In this document: piece by piece, positions 27,201 to 38,450 of the stretch | Layout: each line of letters starts with the position of its first letter | Numbering within the stretch: position 1 is the first letter of the stretch | Assembly (NCBI GenBank): GCA_964455285.1 | Contig: CAYVVG010000016.1 | Coordinates: 1-62,538, forward strand | Length of the DNA: 62,538 nucleotides | Reading direction: 5' to 3' | Source of the DNA: CAIVAT01 sp964455285 | GTDB taxonomy: Bacteria > Bacteroidota > Bacteroidia > Bacteroidales > FEN-979 | Made by a program: the position numbers and the translations under genes | The notes under the pieces: model-generated | What the model was told of the DNA's origin: nothing | Seen by the model: the letters and a program-made list of their open reading frames with translations, nothing else | The model's database searches: none

Positions 27201-27252
27201 CACCCCTTTTCAAAACGTAAAGGATCAATATTTAAAAAAATCCGGAAGAAGC

Positions 27253-27708
27253 ATGAATACGTTAAGTTACAAAACCATCAGCGCCAACGCGGCCACAGTG
27301 ACCAAGGAATGGGTCCTGATCGACGCCGAGGGACAGGTGCTCGGGCGCCTGGCTGCCAAGGTGGCGATGCTGCTGAGAGGCAAGACCAAGACCAATTTCA
27401 CCCCGCATGTCGATTGCGGCGACAATGTGATCATCATCAATGCCGAGAAGATTAAGCTGACCGGCGACAAGATGACCGACAAGGTTTACCTGTCCCATTC
27501 GGGTTATCCCGGTGGCCAGAAGGAAACCACGCCGGCCAAGCTGATGGCTAAAAAGCCGACAGCCGTCGTCGAAAAAGCCATCAAGGGCATGCTCCCGAAG
27601 AACCGTCTGGGCAGGGACCTGTTCCGCAACCTGTATGTCTATGCCGGCCCCGATCACCCGCACCAGGCCCAGCAACCGAAACCCGTGAAATTAACCTCAA
27701 TCAAGTAA
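27253..27708 (+). CDS. rplM: 50S ribosomal protein L13
   Basis: A 151-residue large-subunit ribosomal protein. The family features are clear: EWVLIDAEGQVLGRLAAKVA at residues 19-38, NVIIINAEKIKLTG, and KGMLPKNRLGR near residue 110. Length is typical. It is the first gene of the rplM-rpsI-rpsB-tsf run, with 1 bp between its stop and the rpsI start. Confidence 0.98.
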   Translation: MNTLSYKTISANAATVTKEWVLIDAEGQVLGRLAAKVAMLLRGKTKTNFTPHVDCGDNVIIINAEKIKLTGDKMTDKVYLSHSGYPGGQKETTPAKLMAKKPTAVVEKAIKGMLPKNRLGRDLFRNLYVYAGPDHPHQAQQPKPVKLTSIK

Positions 27709-27709
27709 T

Positions 27710-28096
27710 ATGGAAGTGATCAATACCATCGGCAGGCGCAAAACTGCCGTTGCCCGGATCTATCTGAAAGAAGGACAGGGCGATATTACCGTGAACGGCC
27801 GTGAGTTCAAGAATTATTTTCCCACGCCGGTCCTCCAGTTCAAGGTGAACGAACCATTTGAAGTGACCGGGAACCAGGGCAAATACGATGTGAAGGTGAA
27901 CCTCTACGGAGGCGGTATCCGCGGACAGGCCGAAGCGCTCGCCCTGGCGATCGCCCGCGCCCTCTGCAAGATCAACGAGGAGTTCCGCCCCCCCCTCAAG
28001 GCCAAAGGCCTCATGATGCGCGACCCCCGCATGGTCGAACGTAAGAAATTCGGCCAGAAAAAGGCGCGTAAAAGATTCCAGTTCAGTAAACGTTAG
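27710..28096 (+). CDS. rpsI: 30S ribosomal protein S9
   Basis: A 128-residue small-subunit protein. N-terminal GRRKTAVARIYL and the C-terminal basic tail ending KKARKRFQFSKR, whose terminal KR reaches the ribosomal P site, are diagnostic. Cotranscribed with rplM (1 bp gap) and followed 24 bp later by rpsB. Confidence 0.98.
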   Translation: MEVINTIGRRKTAVARIYLKEGQGDITVNGREFKNYFPTPVLQFKVNEPFEVTGNQGKYDVKVNLYGGGIRGQAEALALAIARALCKINEEFRPPLKAKGLMMRDPRMVERKKFGQKKARKRFQFSKR

Positions 28097-28120
28097 TATT
28101 CAGATATTTAGATCAATTAT

Positions 28121-29056
28121 ATGTCACGAGTTACATTTGATGCATTACTGGATGCCGGTGTCCATTTCGGCCACCTGCGCCGCAAATGGAATCCCGCCAT
28201 GGCTCCTTTTATCTTCATGGAACGCAACGGGATCCACATCATCGACCTGTACAAGACACAGGCGAAGATCGACGAATCCGCCGCCGCCCTGAAACAGATC
28301 GCCAAGGCCGGCAAAAAGGTGCTCTTTGTCGCCACGAAAAAGCAGGCCAAAGACCTCGTTGCCGAACAGGTGAAACGGATCAACATGCCCTATGTCACCG
28401 AGCGCTGGCCCGGCGGCATGCTCACCAACTTCGCCACCATCCGGAAAGCGGTGCGGAAGATGGTCTCCATCGATAAACTGATGAGTTCGCCCTCCTATTC
28501 CAACCTTTCGAAGAAAGAGCGTCTGACCATCACCCGCGAACGCGCCAAACTCGAGAAAAACCTGGGTTCCATCGCCGACCTGAACCGGCTGCCCTCGGCC
28601 ATCTTCATCGTCGATATCCTGAAAGAGCATATCGCCCTGGCCGAAGCCCGCAAGCTGAACATCCCCACCTTTGCCATTGTGGACACCAATTCCGATCCGA
28701 GGCTGGTCGATTTCCCGATCCCGGCAAACGACGATGCGTCGAAATCCATCGCCCTCATCGTGGAGACCATGGTCAACGCCATGGAAGAGGGACTGGTCGA
28801 ACGCAAACTCGACCGCGACAAGCGGGAAGCCGGCGAAGAGCGCGGAGAAGGTGATGAATTCGACACCCGCGCGGAAGGGGCCCTGGCGGACGGCGACGAC
28901 GAGGAGGTCGACGAAGACGGCATCAAGATCGTCAAAAAAGATTTCGTCGATACCAAAGTGGCCAAGCTGAAGGTGACCGAACCCGGATCCGAGGAGATGG
29001 GCAAAGCCCCGCGTAAAAGGATCAGCAAACCGGCCGGGAGAAGCACCAAAAAGTAG
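28121..29056 (+). CDS. rpsB: 30S ribosomal protein S2 with extended C-terminus
   Basis: S2 binds the 30S head and is needed for S1 recruitment and initiation. The core is clear: LLDAGVHFGHLRRKWNPAM at the N-terminus, ERWPGGMLTNF, and VDTNSDPRLVDFPIPANDDA. At 311 residues it is about 70 longer than the E. coli protein; the extra C-terminus (from about residue 240) is strongly charged, first acidic (DGDDEEVDEDG) and then basic (RKRISKPAGRSTKK). Such tails occur in other Bacteroidetes S2 proteins. A GTGAAGA heptamer array starts at the stop codon. Confidence 0.97.
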   Translation: MSRVTFDALLDAGVHFGHLRRKWNPAMAPFIFMERNGIHIIDLYKTQAKIDESAAALKQIAKAGKKVLFVATKKQAKDLVAEQVKRINMPYVTERWPGGMLTNFATIRKAVRKMVSIDKLMSSPSYSNLSKKERLTITRERAKLEKNLGSIADLNRLPSAIFIVDILKEHIALAEARKLNIPTFAIVDTNSDPRLVDFPIPANDDASKSIALIVETMVNAMEEGLVERKLDRDKREAGEERGEGDEFDTRAEGALADGDDEEVDEDGIKIVKKDFVDTKVAKLKVTEPGSEEMGKAPRKRISKPAGRSTKK

Positions 29057-29090
29057 TGAAGAGTGAAGAGTGAAGAGTGAAGAGTGAAGG
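29056..29090. repeat. GTGAAGA heptamer tandem repeat
   Basis: Five copies of GTGAAGA (the last ending in G) begin on the last base of the rpsB stop codon and fill part of the gap before tsf. Confidence 0.9.
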
Positions 29091-29163
29091 TGAGCCGGGG
29101 CAGGATTGCCTCCCGCTCGCCGGACTGTTCAAGTAATCATTTAACGAGAAAATAGGATTTACC

Positions 29164-29997
29164 ATGAATATTACCGCTGCAGATGTGAACAAATTGCGCC
29201 AGATGACCGGCGCCGGAATGATGGATTGCAAGAAGGCCCTGCAGGAGAGCGACGGCGATTTCGAAAAGGCCATCGACAACCTGCGCAAAAAGGGACAGAA
29301 AGTGGCCGGCAAACGAGCCGACCGGGATGCCAACCAGGGTTATGTGGTCGCCAAGACCAATGAAGATCAGACATTTGGCGCCGTGATCATGGTCAACTGC
29401 GAAACCGATTTCGTCGGAAAAACCGAGGAATTCGCCAACTTCGCCAAAGACCTGGTCGCCCTGGGTATTTCCAGAAAAGTGCGTTCCGCCGAAGCGCTGA
29501 TGCCCCTGTCGCTCGGCAACATCACCGTCGAAGAGAAGTTGAACGAACTCCTGGGAAAGACAGGTGAGAAGATCCAGATCGCCCACTTCCACGCGATCGA
29601 AGCCCCGGTGGTGTTTGCTTACAACCACTTCGGCAACCGCCTGGCCACCATCGTGGGACTCAACAAAAAAGAGGCAAAGAACGTGATGGAGATCGGCCAT
29701 GAACTGGCCATGCAGATCGCCGCGATGAGCCCTGTGGCCGTGGATAAGGAATTCGTTTCACAGGAGGTGATCGACCGCGAACTGGAGATCGGGAAAGACC
29801 AGGCCCGGCAGGAAGGCAAACCGGAAGAGATGGTGGAAAAGATCGCCCAGGGTAAACTCCAGAAGTTCTTTAAAGAGATGACCCTGCTGAACCAGGACTT
29901 TGTCAAGGATACCAAAAAGACCGTCCGCCAGTACATGGCAGAGAATGACAAGGAACTGACGGTGACCGGGTTCAGCCGCCTCCAGCTCGGCGTCTGA
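29164..29997 (+). CDS. tsf: Elongation factor Ts
   Basis: Tsf exchanges GDP for GTP on EF-Tu. The 277-residue protein has the N-terminal UBA-like motif VNKLRQMTGAGMMDCKKAL, the VNCETDFVGKTEEF core segment and QDFVKDTKKTVRQY near the end. Length is normal. It follows rpsB, the usual arrangement, after 107 bp that hold the heptamer repeat. A strong terminator follows at 30013-30053. Confidence 0.98.
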   Translation: MNITAADVNKLRQMTGAGMMDCKKALQESDGDFEKAIDNLRKKGQKVAGKRADRDANQGYVVAKTNEDQTFGAVIMVNCETDFVGKTEEFANFAKDLVALGISRKVRSAEALMPLSLGNITVEEKLNELLGKTGEKIQIAHFHAIEAPVVFAYNHFGNRLATIVGLNKKEAKNVMEIGHELAMQIAAMSPVAVDKEFVSQEVIDRELEIGKDQARQEGKPEEMVEKIAQGKLQKFFKEMTLLNQDFVKDTKKTVRQYMAENDKELTVTGFSRLQLGV

Positions 29998-30012
29998 TCC
30001 CTAAGCTTAAGG

Positions 30013-30053
30013 AAAAGGGATTGCCTGTTCTGTCGGGTGATCCCTTTTTTTTT
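30013..30053 (+). terminator. Rho-independent terminator after tsf
   Basis: AAAAGGGAT pairs with ATCCCTTTT, with an inner CCTG/CGGG stem, and is followed by a run of T residues to 30053. It ends the rplM-rpsI-rpsB-tsf unit. Confidence 0.85.
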
Positions 30054-30069
30054 CAATGCAGGAACTGGT

Positions 30070-30130
30070 CCCTCAATCCCTCAATCCCTCAATCTCTCAA
30101 TCCCTCAATCTCTAAATCCCTCAATCTCTC
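30070..30130. repeat. TCAATCCC octamer tandem repeat abutting ubiE
   Basis: About seven copies of TCAATCCC, with variants TCAATCTC and TAAATCCC, end on the base before the ubiE ATG. There is no Shine-Dalgarno sequence between repeat and start. Confidence 0.9.
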
Positions 30131-30829
30131 ATGGTTTCCCCCGATAAAGAAATGGTCCGCGGTATGTTCGATGCGATTTCGCCGAACTACGATTTCCTGA
30201 ACCATTTCCTGTCGTTCGGCATCGATCGTCTCTGGCGGAGCAAGCTGGTCCGGATCCTGAAGCGGGGGAGACATGAGGATGTGCTGGATGTCGCCACCGG
30301 CACCGCCGACCTGGCCATTGCCATGGCCCGGGGCGGATCTCCCAGGATCGTCGGGATCGACATTGCAGAGCGGATGCTCGAAATCGGCCGGAAAAAGGTC
30401 GATCGAAAGGGCCTTGGCGGAATGATACGGCTTCAACCGGGCGACGCCGAAAGGATCCCCTTCCCCGAGGCTTCTTTTGACGCGGTCACGGTGGCGTTCG
30501 GCGTACGGAATTTCGGCGACCTGACGGGGGGATTGTCGGAGATGAAACGGGTGCTCCGGCCCGGGGGGCGCATGCTGATCCTTGAATTCTCCCACCCCGG
30601 TTCATTCCCCCTGAAGCAACTCTACGCCATCTATTCGCGTTTTTTTATCCCGGCCGCCGGCAGGATCGTGTCGGGAAGTTCGACCGCCTATACCTACCTG
30701 CCCGAATCGGTGGCCGCCTTCCCCTCCGGTCAAGCTTTTCTTGAGGTGCTTTCTGATTTGGAAATGAGATCGTTACAACAATACAGGCTGAGCGGTGGCA
30801 TTGCCACTCTCTACATCGCCGAAAAATAA
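30131..30829 (+). CDS. ubiE: Demethylmenaquinone methyltransferase
   Basis: The SAM-dependent C-methyltransferase of the last menaquinone step (MenG/UbiE). The 232-residue protein shows FDAISPNYDFLNHFLSFGID (about 11-30), SAM motif I VLDVATGTADLAI (about 51-63) and the downstream VTVAFGVRNF and LEFSHP segments, all diagnostic. In Bacteroidetes only menaquinone is expected, so MenG activity is the better reading. It overlaps or nearly abuts porT, a pairing known in Bacteroidetes such as Porphyromonas. Confidence 0.95.
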   Translation: MVSPDKEMVRGMFDAISPNYDFLNHFLSFGIDRLWRSKLVRILKRGRHEDVLDVATGTADLAIAMARGGSPRIVGIDIAERMLEIGRKKVDRKGLGGMIRLQPGDAERIPFPEASFDAVTVAFGVRNFGDLTGGLSEMKRVLRPGGRMLILEFSHPGSFPLKQLYAIYSRFFIPAAGRIVSGSSTAYTYLPESVAAFPSGQAFLEVLSDLEMRSLQQYRLSGGIATLYIAEK

Positions 30830-30875
30830 ATCCCGCGTTCCTTCGTTTACCCTGTCAGCAAATCTACGAAGATCC

Positions 30876-31676
30876 TTGAAGACCGCCCGAATCACGCTTG
30901 CCCTCCTGCTGGTTTTCCTCCTCCTGCACCCCGGAGCCGGAAATGCCCAGCGGCAGGTGGTGCTGAACATGCCGAACTACGACCAGGAGAGCCTGTTCCA
31001 CTTCGGATTCGTGCTCGGCGTCAACCAGAGCCTGGTCACGATTCGGCCGATCGATAATCTCCGTTCCAGGGTGTTCGATTCAACCTACATTCCCGACATC
31101 CTTCCGATGCCCGATTCGGCGCGCGTGCTTTCCATCAACTCGACGCCGGTGCCCGGTTTCGTCGTCAGCATTGTGGCGAATATGCAACTGGGTAAGCATT
31201 TTGAACTGCAATTCGTGCCCTCCCTCTCCTTTGGCGACCGTACCATCGACTATGTTGTCGAGACCTACCGGTACCGGCCCGGAGCTACGGAACCCGTGAT
31301 GCAGTTGACATTTAACAAAAAGATCCCTTCGACCTACATTAACTTTCCGCTCGAGATCAAGTACAAGTCGGTCAGGTACAACAATTTTCGGCCCTATCTC
31401 CTCGGCGGGGTGCAATATTCGCTCGACCTGGCTTCACAGGCCAAAAAACGGGAGCAGCGGAACCGGAATGAGAAAATCGTGAAATTCAACCAGAACGACA
31501 TCTACCTGGAAGCCGGGGTGGGTTTCGACTTTTATAATGAATGGTTCAAATTCGGCCTGGAACTGAAGATGATGTACGGATTGTTCGACGTACTGAAGCG
31601 GGAACATAACATCTACACCAATTCCATCGACAAGCTGAACGCGAAAATTTTCCAGGTCTCCTTCACCTTTGAATGA
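30876..31676 (+). CDS. porT: PorT family T9SS outer membrane protein
   Basis: PorT/SprT is an outer membrane beta-barrel protein needed for type IX secretion. The sequence has the signal peptide expected, LALLLVFLLLHPGAGNAQ, then alternating beta-strand segments such as FHFGFVLGVNQS and LGGVQYSLDLA, and ends in an aromatic-acidic VSFTFE. With the TTG start at 30876 the product is 266 residues and the signal peptide begins immediately; a GTG at 30795 would add 27 residues and overlap ubiE by 35 bp. The position directly after ubiE supports the assignment. Confidence 0.9.
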   Translation: MKTARITLALLLVFLLLHPGAGNAQRQVVLNMPNYDQESLFHFGFVLGVNQSLVTIRPIDNLRSRVFDSTYIPDILPMPDSARVLSINSTPVPGFVVSIVANMQLGKHFELQFVPSLSFGDRTIDYVVETYRYRPGATEPVMQLTFNKKIPSTYINFPLEIKYKSVRYNNFRPYLLGGVQYSLDLASQAKKREQRNRNEKIVKFNQNDIYLEAGVGFDFYNEWFKFGLELKMMYGLFDVLKREHNIYTNSIDKLNAKIFQVSFTFE

Positions 31677-31699
31677 CCTCCGTTTCCCGCCTTTTTTCT

Positions 31700-31707
31700 T
31701 ATCTTTG
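31700..31707 (+). promoter_or_regulatory. -7 box for coaD
   Basis: TATCTTTG matches TAnnTTTG, 20 bp before the coaD ATG. A GGAGGAAAG sequence between them could serve as a ribosome site. Confidence 0.5.
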
Positions 31708-31727
31708 CGAGTTCAACCGGAGGAAAG

Positions 31728-32186
31728 ATGCAACGAATTGCCGTATTTCCGGGATCTTTCGATCCCGTCACCCGCGGACATGAATCGATCGTACGACGGG
31801 CACTGCCCCTGTTCGACCGGCTGATCATCGCCATCGGGGAGAATGCTGAAAAGCGGTCGTTCTTCCCGCTTGAAAAGCGCATGCAGTGGCTGACATTCCT
31901 TTTCGGCAGGGATCCGCGCATCCGCGTGGCCACCTATTCCGGTCTTACCGTCGATTTCTGCCTGCGAGAAGGCGCCGGCTTCATCGTCCGTGGCTTGAGA
32001 ACCTCCTCCGATTTTGAATTCGAGCGCGGGATCGGCCAGATGAACCGGATGATGGTGCCGGGCGTGGAAACCATCTTCCTGTTGAGCGAACCGGAATATT
32101 CCGCCCTCAGTTCCTCCATCGTCCGGGATATCCTCCGGCACGGCGGCGATGCGGGGCTGTTCATCCCGGAGGGAATCGTTGTATAA
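31728..32186 (+). CDS. coaD: Phosphopantetheine adenylyltransferase
   Basis: CoaD joins AMP to 4'-phosphopantetheine, the fourth step of coenzyme A synthesis. The 152-residue protein has GSFDPVTRGHESIV (residues 9-22), the GLRTSSDFEFE segment and the ISSSIVR-like motif SSSIVRD near the end. It is slightly shorter than the usual 160. The next gene starts within 25 bp. Confidence 0.95.
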   Translation: MQRIAVFPGSFDPVTRGHESIVRRALPLFDRLIIAIGENAEKRSFFPLEKRMQWLTFLFGRDPRIRVATYSGLTVDFCLREGAGFIVRGLRTSSDFEFERGIGQMNRMMVPGVETIFLLSEPEYSALSSSIVRDILRHGGDAGLFIPEGIVV

Positions 32187-32208
32187 TTTTCGAAATTTGA
32201 CCTGCCCG

Positions 32209-33624
32209 ATGCTGACCCAGAAATCCGACCTGCGAACTGCCCTGATAGCGGCCCTGCTGATCCTCTTCCCCTGTCTTGCCCCGGCGCAAAAGACCGTGAT
32301 CAACGGGGTGGCGCCGGGAGCAGAACGCAAAATGATCCACCTCTCCGTTTACGGCGACCTGATCACCCTGCAGGAACGGGTGCTGGCCTCCGCCCGCATC
32401 GATTCTTCCGGACACTTCACCCTGTCGGCCGATATCGCTCAAACCACCGGCGCGATCCTCTCCATCGATTTTCACCAGGCGGAGATGCTGCTGGAACCGG
32501 CGAAGAGTTACGAGATCAGCATCGCCCCGATGAATTATGACGAATACAAGGAGATCAACCCCTTTATCCAGTCACAGAACCTTACCCTCGAGATGCCCGC
32601 CGCCGAGGCGTGGGAGCTGAATGCCGTAACCGGGCAGTTCAATGCGATGTACAGCGGTTTCCTGACCGAAAATTTCTCGACCCTATACCGCGACCGCAAC
32701 AAAGCCCTGCTCGACACATTCAGGCTGAGGATCAACAGACATTTTGGTTCGGTGAAAAATCCTTTTTTTCTCGACTTTGCCGCTTACAAGACGGCCGCGC
32801 TGGAGCAGCTCACCCAATATTACAACCGCGCCCAGCTGGCCAGAAAGTATTTCACGGGCAAGCCGATCCTCTACAGGAACCCGGAATACATGGATTTCTT
32901 CAACAGCTTCTTCGCCCGGGCGCTGACCGCCACTTCCGGCCCGCTCCGCAAACTGGACCTTTCCTCCCTGCTCGGAGGTGCAGATCCTTACACCGCACTG
33001 ATGAAAGGAATGGCGGCCGATTCTTCACTGAAAGAGGAACCGCTGCGTGAACTGGTGTTGCTGAAAGCGATGATGGAGCTGTATAACACTGCCGATTACT
33101 CCCAGGACAGGGTCCTTTCGGTGATCACGGCCATCCGCGACCGTTCGAAGTTTCCGGACAACCGCGAAATCGCAGCCAACATGATCGCCATGCTCACCCG
33201 GCTGAAACCGGGCACCCCCGCTCCGGACTTTACCCTTCCCGACAGGAATAACAAGGATCTGACACTCAGCAGCCTCCGCGGGAAACCGGTGGTGTTGGGT
33301 TTCTGGACAACCTACTGCGAGGGCTGCCTGAGCGAGATGGACCGTTTGCGGCAACTCTTCGACAGGTTCGGCGACCGGGTCCGCTTTGTCAGTGTTTCGG
33401 CCGACAAGTATCACACGACCATGCTCTATTTCATCAACCTCAAAAAGGAATATACCTGGACCTTTGTCAATATCGGCGAGCATTCCGGGGTGCTCAGGGA
33501 TTACGATGTGCGCAGCTACCCGCTTTTTGTGCTCATCGACGGGGAAGGAAGGATCCGGAAGTACCCGGCCGGGTTGCCCACCGCCGGGTTGGAAGAGGAT
33601 ATTCAAAATTTACTGGAAAACTGA
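32209..33624 (+). CDS. TlpA/ResA-like thioredoxin-fold exported protein
   Basis: A 471-residue exported protein. A signal peptide (residues 1-26, ending LAPAQ) is followed by about 310 residues of a helical/beta region lacking known motifs, then a C-terminal thioredoxin-like domain (about 335-471) with GTPAPDFTLPD and the active-site pair CEGC (C370, C373). Such two-part proteins are common in Bacteroidetes; a role in periplasmic thiol reduction is likely but the partner is unknown. The ATG at 32209 is preferred to an earlier frame start because it begins the signal peptide. It is followed 2 bp later by secA. Confidence 0.86.
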   Translation: MLTQKSDLRTALIAALLILFPCLAPAQKTVINGVAPGAERKMIHLSVYGDLITLQERVLASARIDSSGHFTLSADIAQTTGAILSIDFHQAEMLLEPAKSYEISIAPMNYDEYKEINPFIQSQNLTLEMPAAEAWELNAVTGQFNAMYSGFLTENFSTLYRDRNKALLDTFRLRINRHFGSVKNPFFLDFAAYKTAALEQLTQYYNRAQLARKYFTGKPILYRNPEYMDFFNSFFARALTATSGPLRKLDLSSLLGGADPYTALMKGMAADSSLKEEPLRELVLLKAMMELYNTADYSQDRVLSVITAIRDRSKFPDNREIAANMIAMLTRLKPGTPAPDFTLPDRNNKDLTLSSLRGKPVVLGFWTTYCEGCLSEMDRLRQLFDRFGDRVRFVSVSADKYHTTMLYFINLKKEYTWTFVNIGEHSGVLRDYDVRSYPLFVLIDGEGRIRKYPAGLPTAGLEEDIQNLLEN

Positions 33625-33626
33625 CC

Positions 33627-36911
<3,285 letters not shown>

Positions 36912-36957
36912 GAACCCAAAATTGAAAACTCGAAGATCAAAACTTAAATTTTGACAA

Positions 36958-37662
36958 ATGGGATATAAGAGGATTCTGTTGAAGCTTTCCGGGGAGTCGC
37001 TGGGCGACAGCAACGGCCAGGGGATCGATCCGGAACGGCTGGACCTGTATGCGGGCGAGATCCGGCAGGCTGCCGCGGCCGGGGTGGAGGTGGCCGTGGT
37101 GATCGGGGGAGGGAATATTTTCCGCGGACTGCAGGGGACGAACGAGGGCATGGACCGGGTCCAGGGTGACTACATGGGGATGCTGGCAACGATCATCAAC
37201 AGCCTGGCCCTTCAGGCAGCCCTCGAAAAGCGGGGACTCAAGGCCGTCGTTCTCTCGGCCCACCCGATCGGACCTGTTTGCGAGGCGATGAGCAGGAGGA
37301 AAGCCTTGACACACCTGTCATGCGGCGAGGTCGTGATCATCGGGGGAGGGACCGGGAATCCCTATTTTACCACGGATACTGCTGCGGCCCTGCGGGCGAT
37401 CGAGATCGGCGCCGATGCCCTGCTGAAAGGCACCCGGGTCAACGGAGTTTATTCCGCCGATCCGGAGAAAGATCCCGCTGCTGTCAGATATGACCGGATC
37501 ACCTTCGCGGAAGCTTACGACAAGGGTTTGAAAATCATGGACCTGACCGCGTTCACACTGTGCAGGGAAAACCATATGCCGGTTGTGGTGTTCGACATGA
37601 ACCGTCCCGGCAACCTGGCCCGCGTGCTGCAGGGAGAAGAGGTGGGAACGCTGGTGTATTGA
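36958..37662 (+). CDS. pyrH: UMP kinase
   Basis: PyrH phosphorylates UMP to UDP. The 234-residue protein has the N-terminal YKRILLKLSGESLGD, the nucleotide loop VVIGGGNIFRG, and the GTGNPYFTTDTAA motif around residue 137, all diagnostic of the amino-acid-kinase-type bacterial UMP kinase. It precedes frr, the usual gene order. Confidence 0.98.
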   Translation: MGYKRILLKLSGESLGDSNGQGIDPERLDLYAGEIRQAAAAGVEVAVVIGGGNIFRGLQGTNEGMDRVQGDYMGMLATIINSLALQAALEKRGLKAVVLSAHPIGPVCEAMSRRKALTHLSCGEVVIIGGGTGNPYFTTDTAAALRAIEIGADALLKGTRVNGVYSADPEKDPAAVRYDRITFAEAYDKGLKIMDLTAFTLCRENHMPVVVFDMNRPGNLARVLQGEEVGTLVY

Positions 37663-37764
37663 ATCCGGGAATTGGAGAGAGGGGGCGATTGATTGTTTTT
37701 TCATTTATAATTTTGATCTTTGTTTTTTTGATCTTGATATCCGATTCAAATAACCGACATCCGC

Positions 37765-38328
37765 ATGAACGAAGAGATAGAATTCACCCTGGCAGAAACG
37801 GCTGAGAGCATGCAACTGGCTTTACAGCACCTGGAGAAAGAGCTCCAGAAACTGCGGGCCGGGAAAGCAAGCGCCCAGATGCTCGACGGGGTAAAGATCG
37901 ATTACTATGGCGTTTTAACCCCGATTGACCAGACCGCCAACATCAGCACGCCCGACGGGCGGCAGATCATAGTACAGCCCTGGGACAGGACGGTCATCGG
38001 GTTGATTGACAAGGCGATACAGGCGGCGAACCTGGGCTTTAATCCCAAGAACGAAGGCGAGATCCTGCGAATCCAGGTCCCGCCTCTGACCGAGGAGCGG
38101 CGCCGCGACCTGGTGAAGAAAGCCAAAGCCGAAGCGGAAAATGCCCGGATCAGCATACGGAACATTCGCCGCATCGCGAATGAAACGGCAAAGAAGCTGA
38201 AAAAGGAGGGTGTACCCGAAGACGAAGTGGACAAGCTGGAGGCCGACATCCAGAAAGTGACCGACGACCACATCGCCAGGATCGACAAGATCGTGGAGAT
38301 CAAGGAGCGTGACATCATGACGGTATGA
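37765..38328 (+). CDS. frr: Ribosome recycling factor
   Basis: Frr splits the post-termination ribosome together with EF-G. The 187-residue protein has LRAGKASAQMLDGVKIDYYG (about residues 31-50), the signature PLTEERRRDLVKKAK and the C-terminal KVTDDHIARIDKIVEIKERDIM. Length is normal. It follows pyrH after about 100 bp that holds T-rich sequence with two copies of TTTTGATCTT. Confidence 0.98.
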   Translation: MNEEIEFTLAETAESMQLALQHLEKELQKLRAGKASAQMLDGVKIDYYGVLTPIDQTANISTPDGRQIIVQPWDRTVIGLIDKAIQAANLGFNPKNEGEILRIQVPPLTEERRRDLVKKAKAEAENARISIRNIRRIANETAKKLKKEGVPEDEVDKLEADIQKVTDDHIARIDKIVEIKERDIMTV

Positions 38329-38450
38329 GCACGGGCGCCCGCCGGTGAGATCCCCCGGGGACTGGGGTCGGGCAGGATGACGAGGCAACTTTTTACGGTT
38401 CCCGGATGTCTGTTAAGAAACTAACCTGCTGACTTTTAATATCGTTCCCC

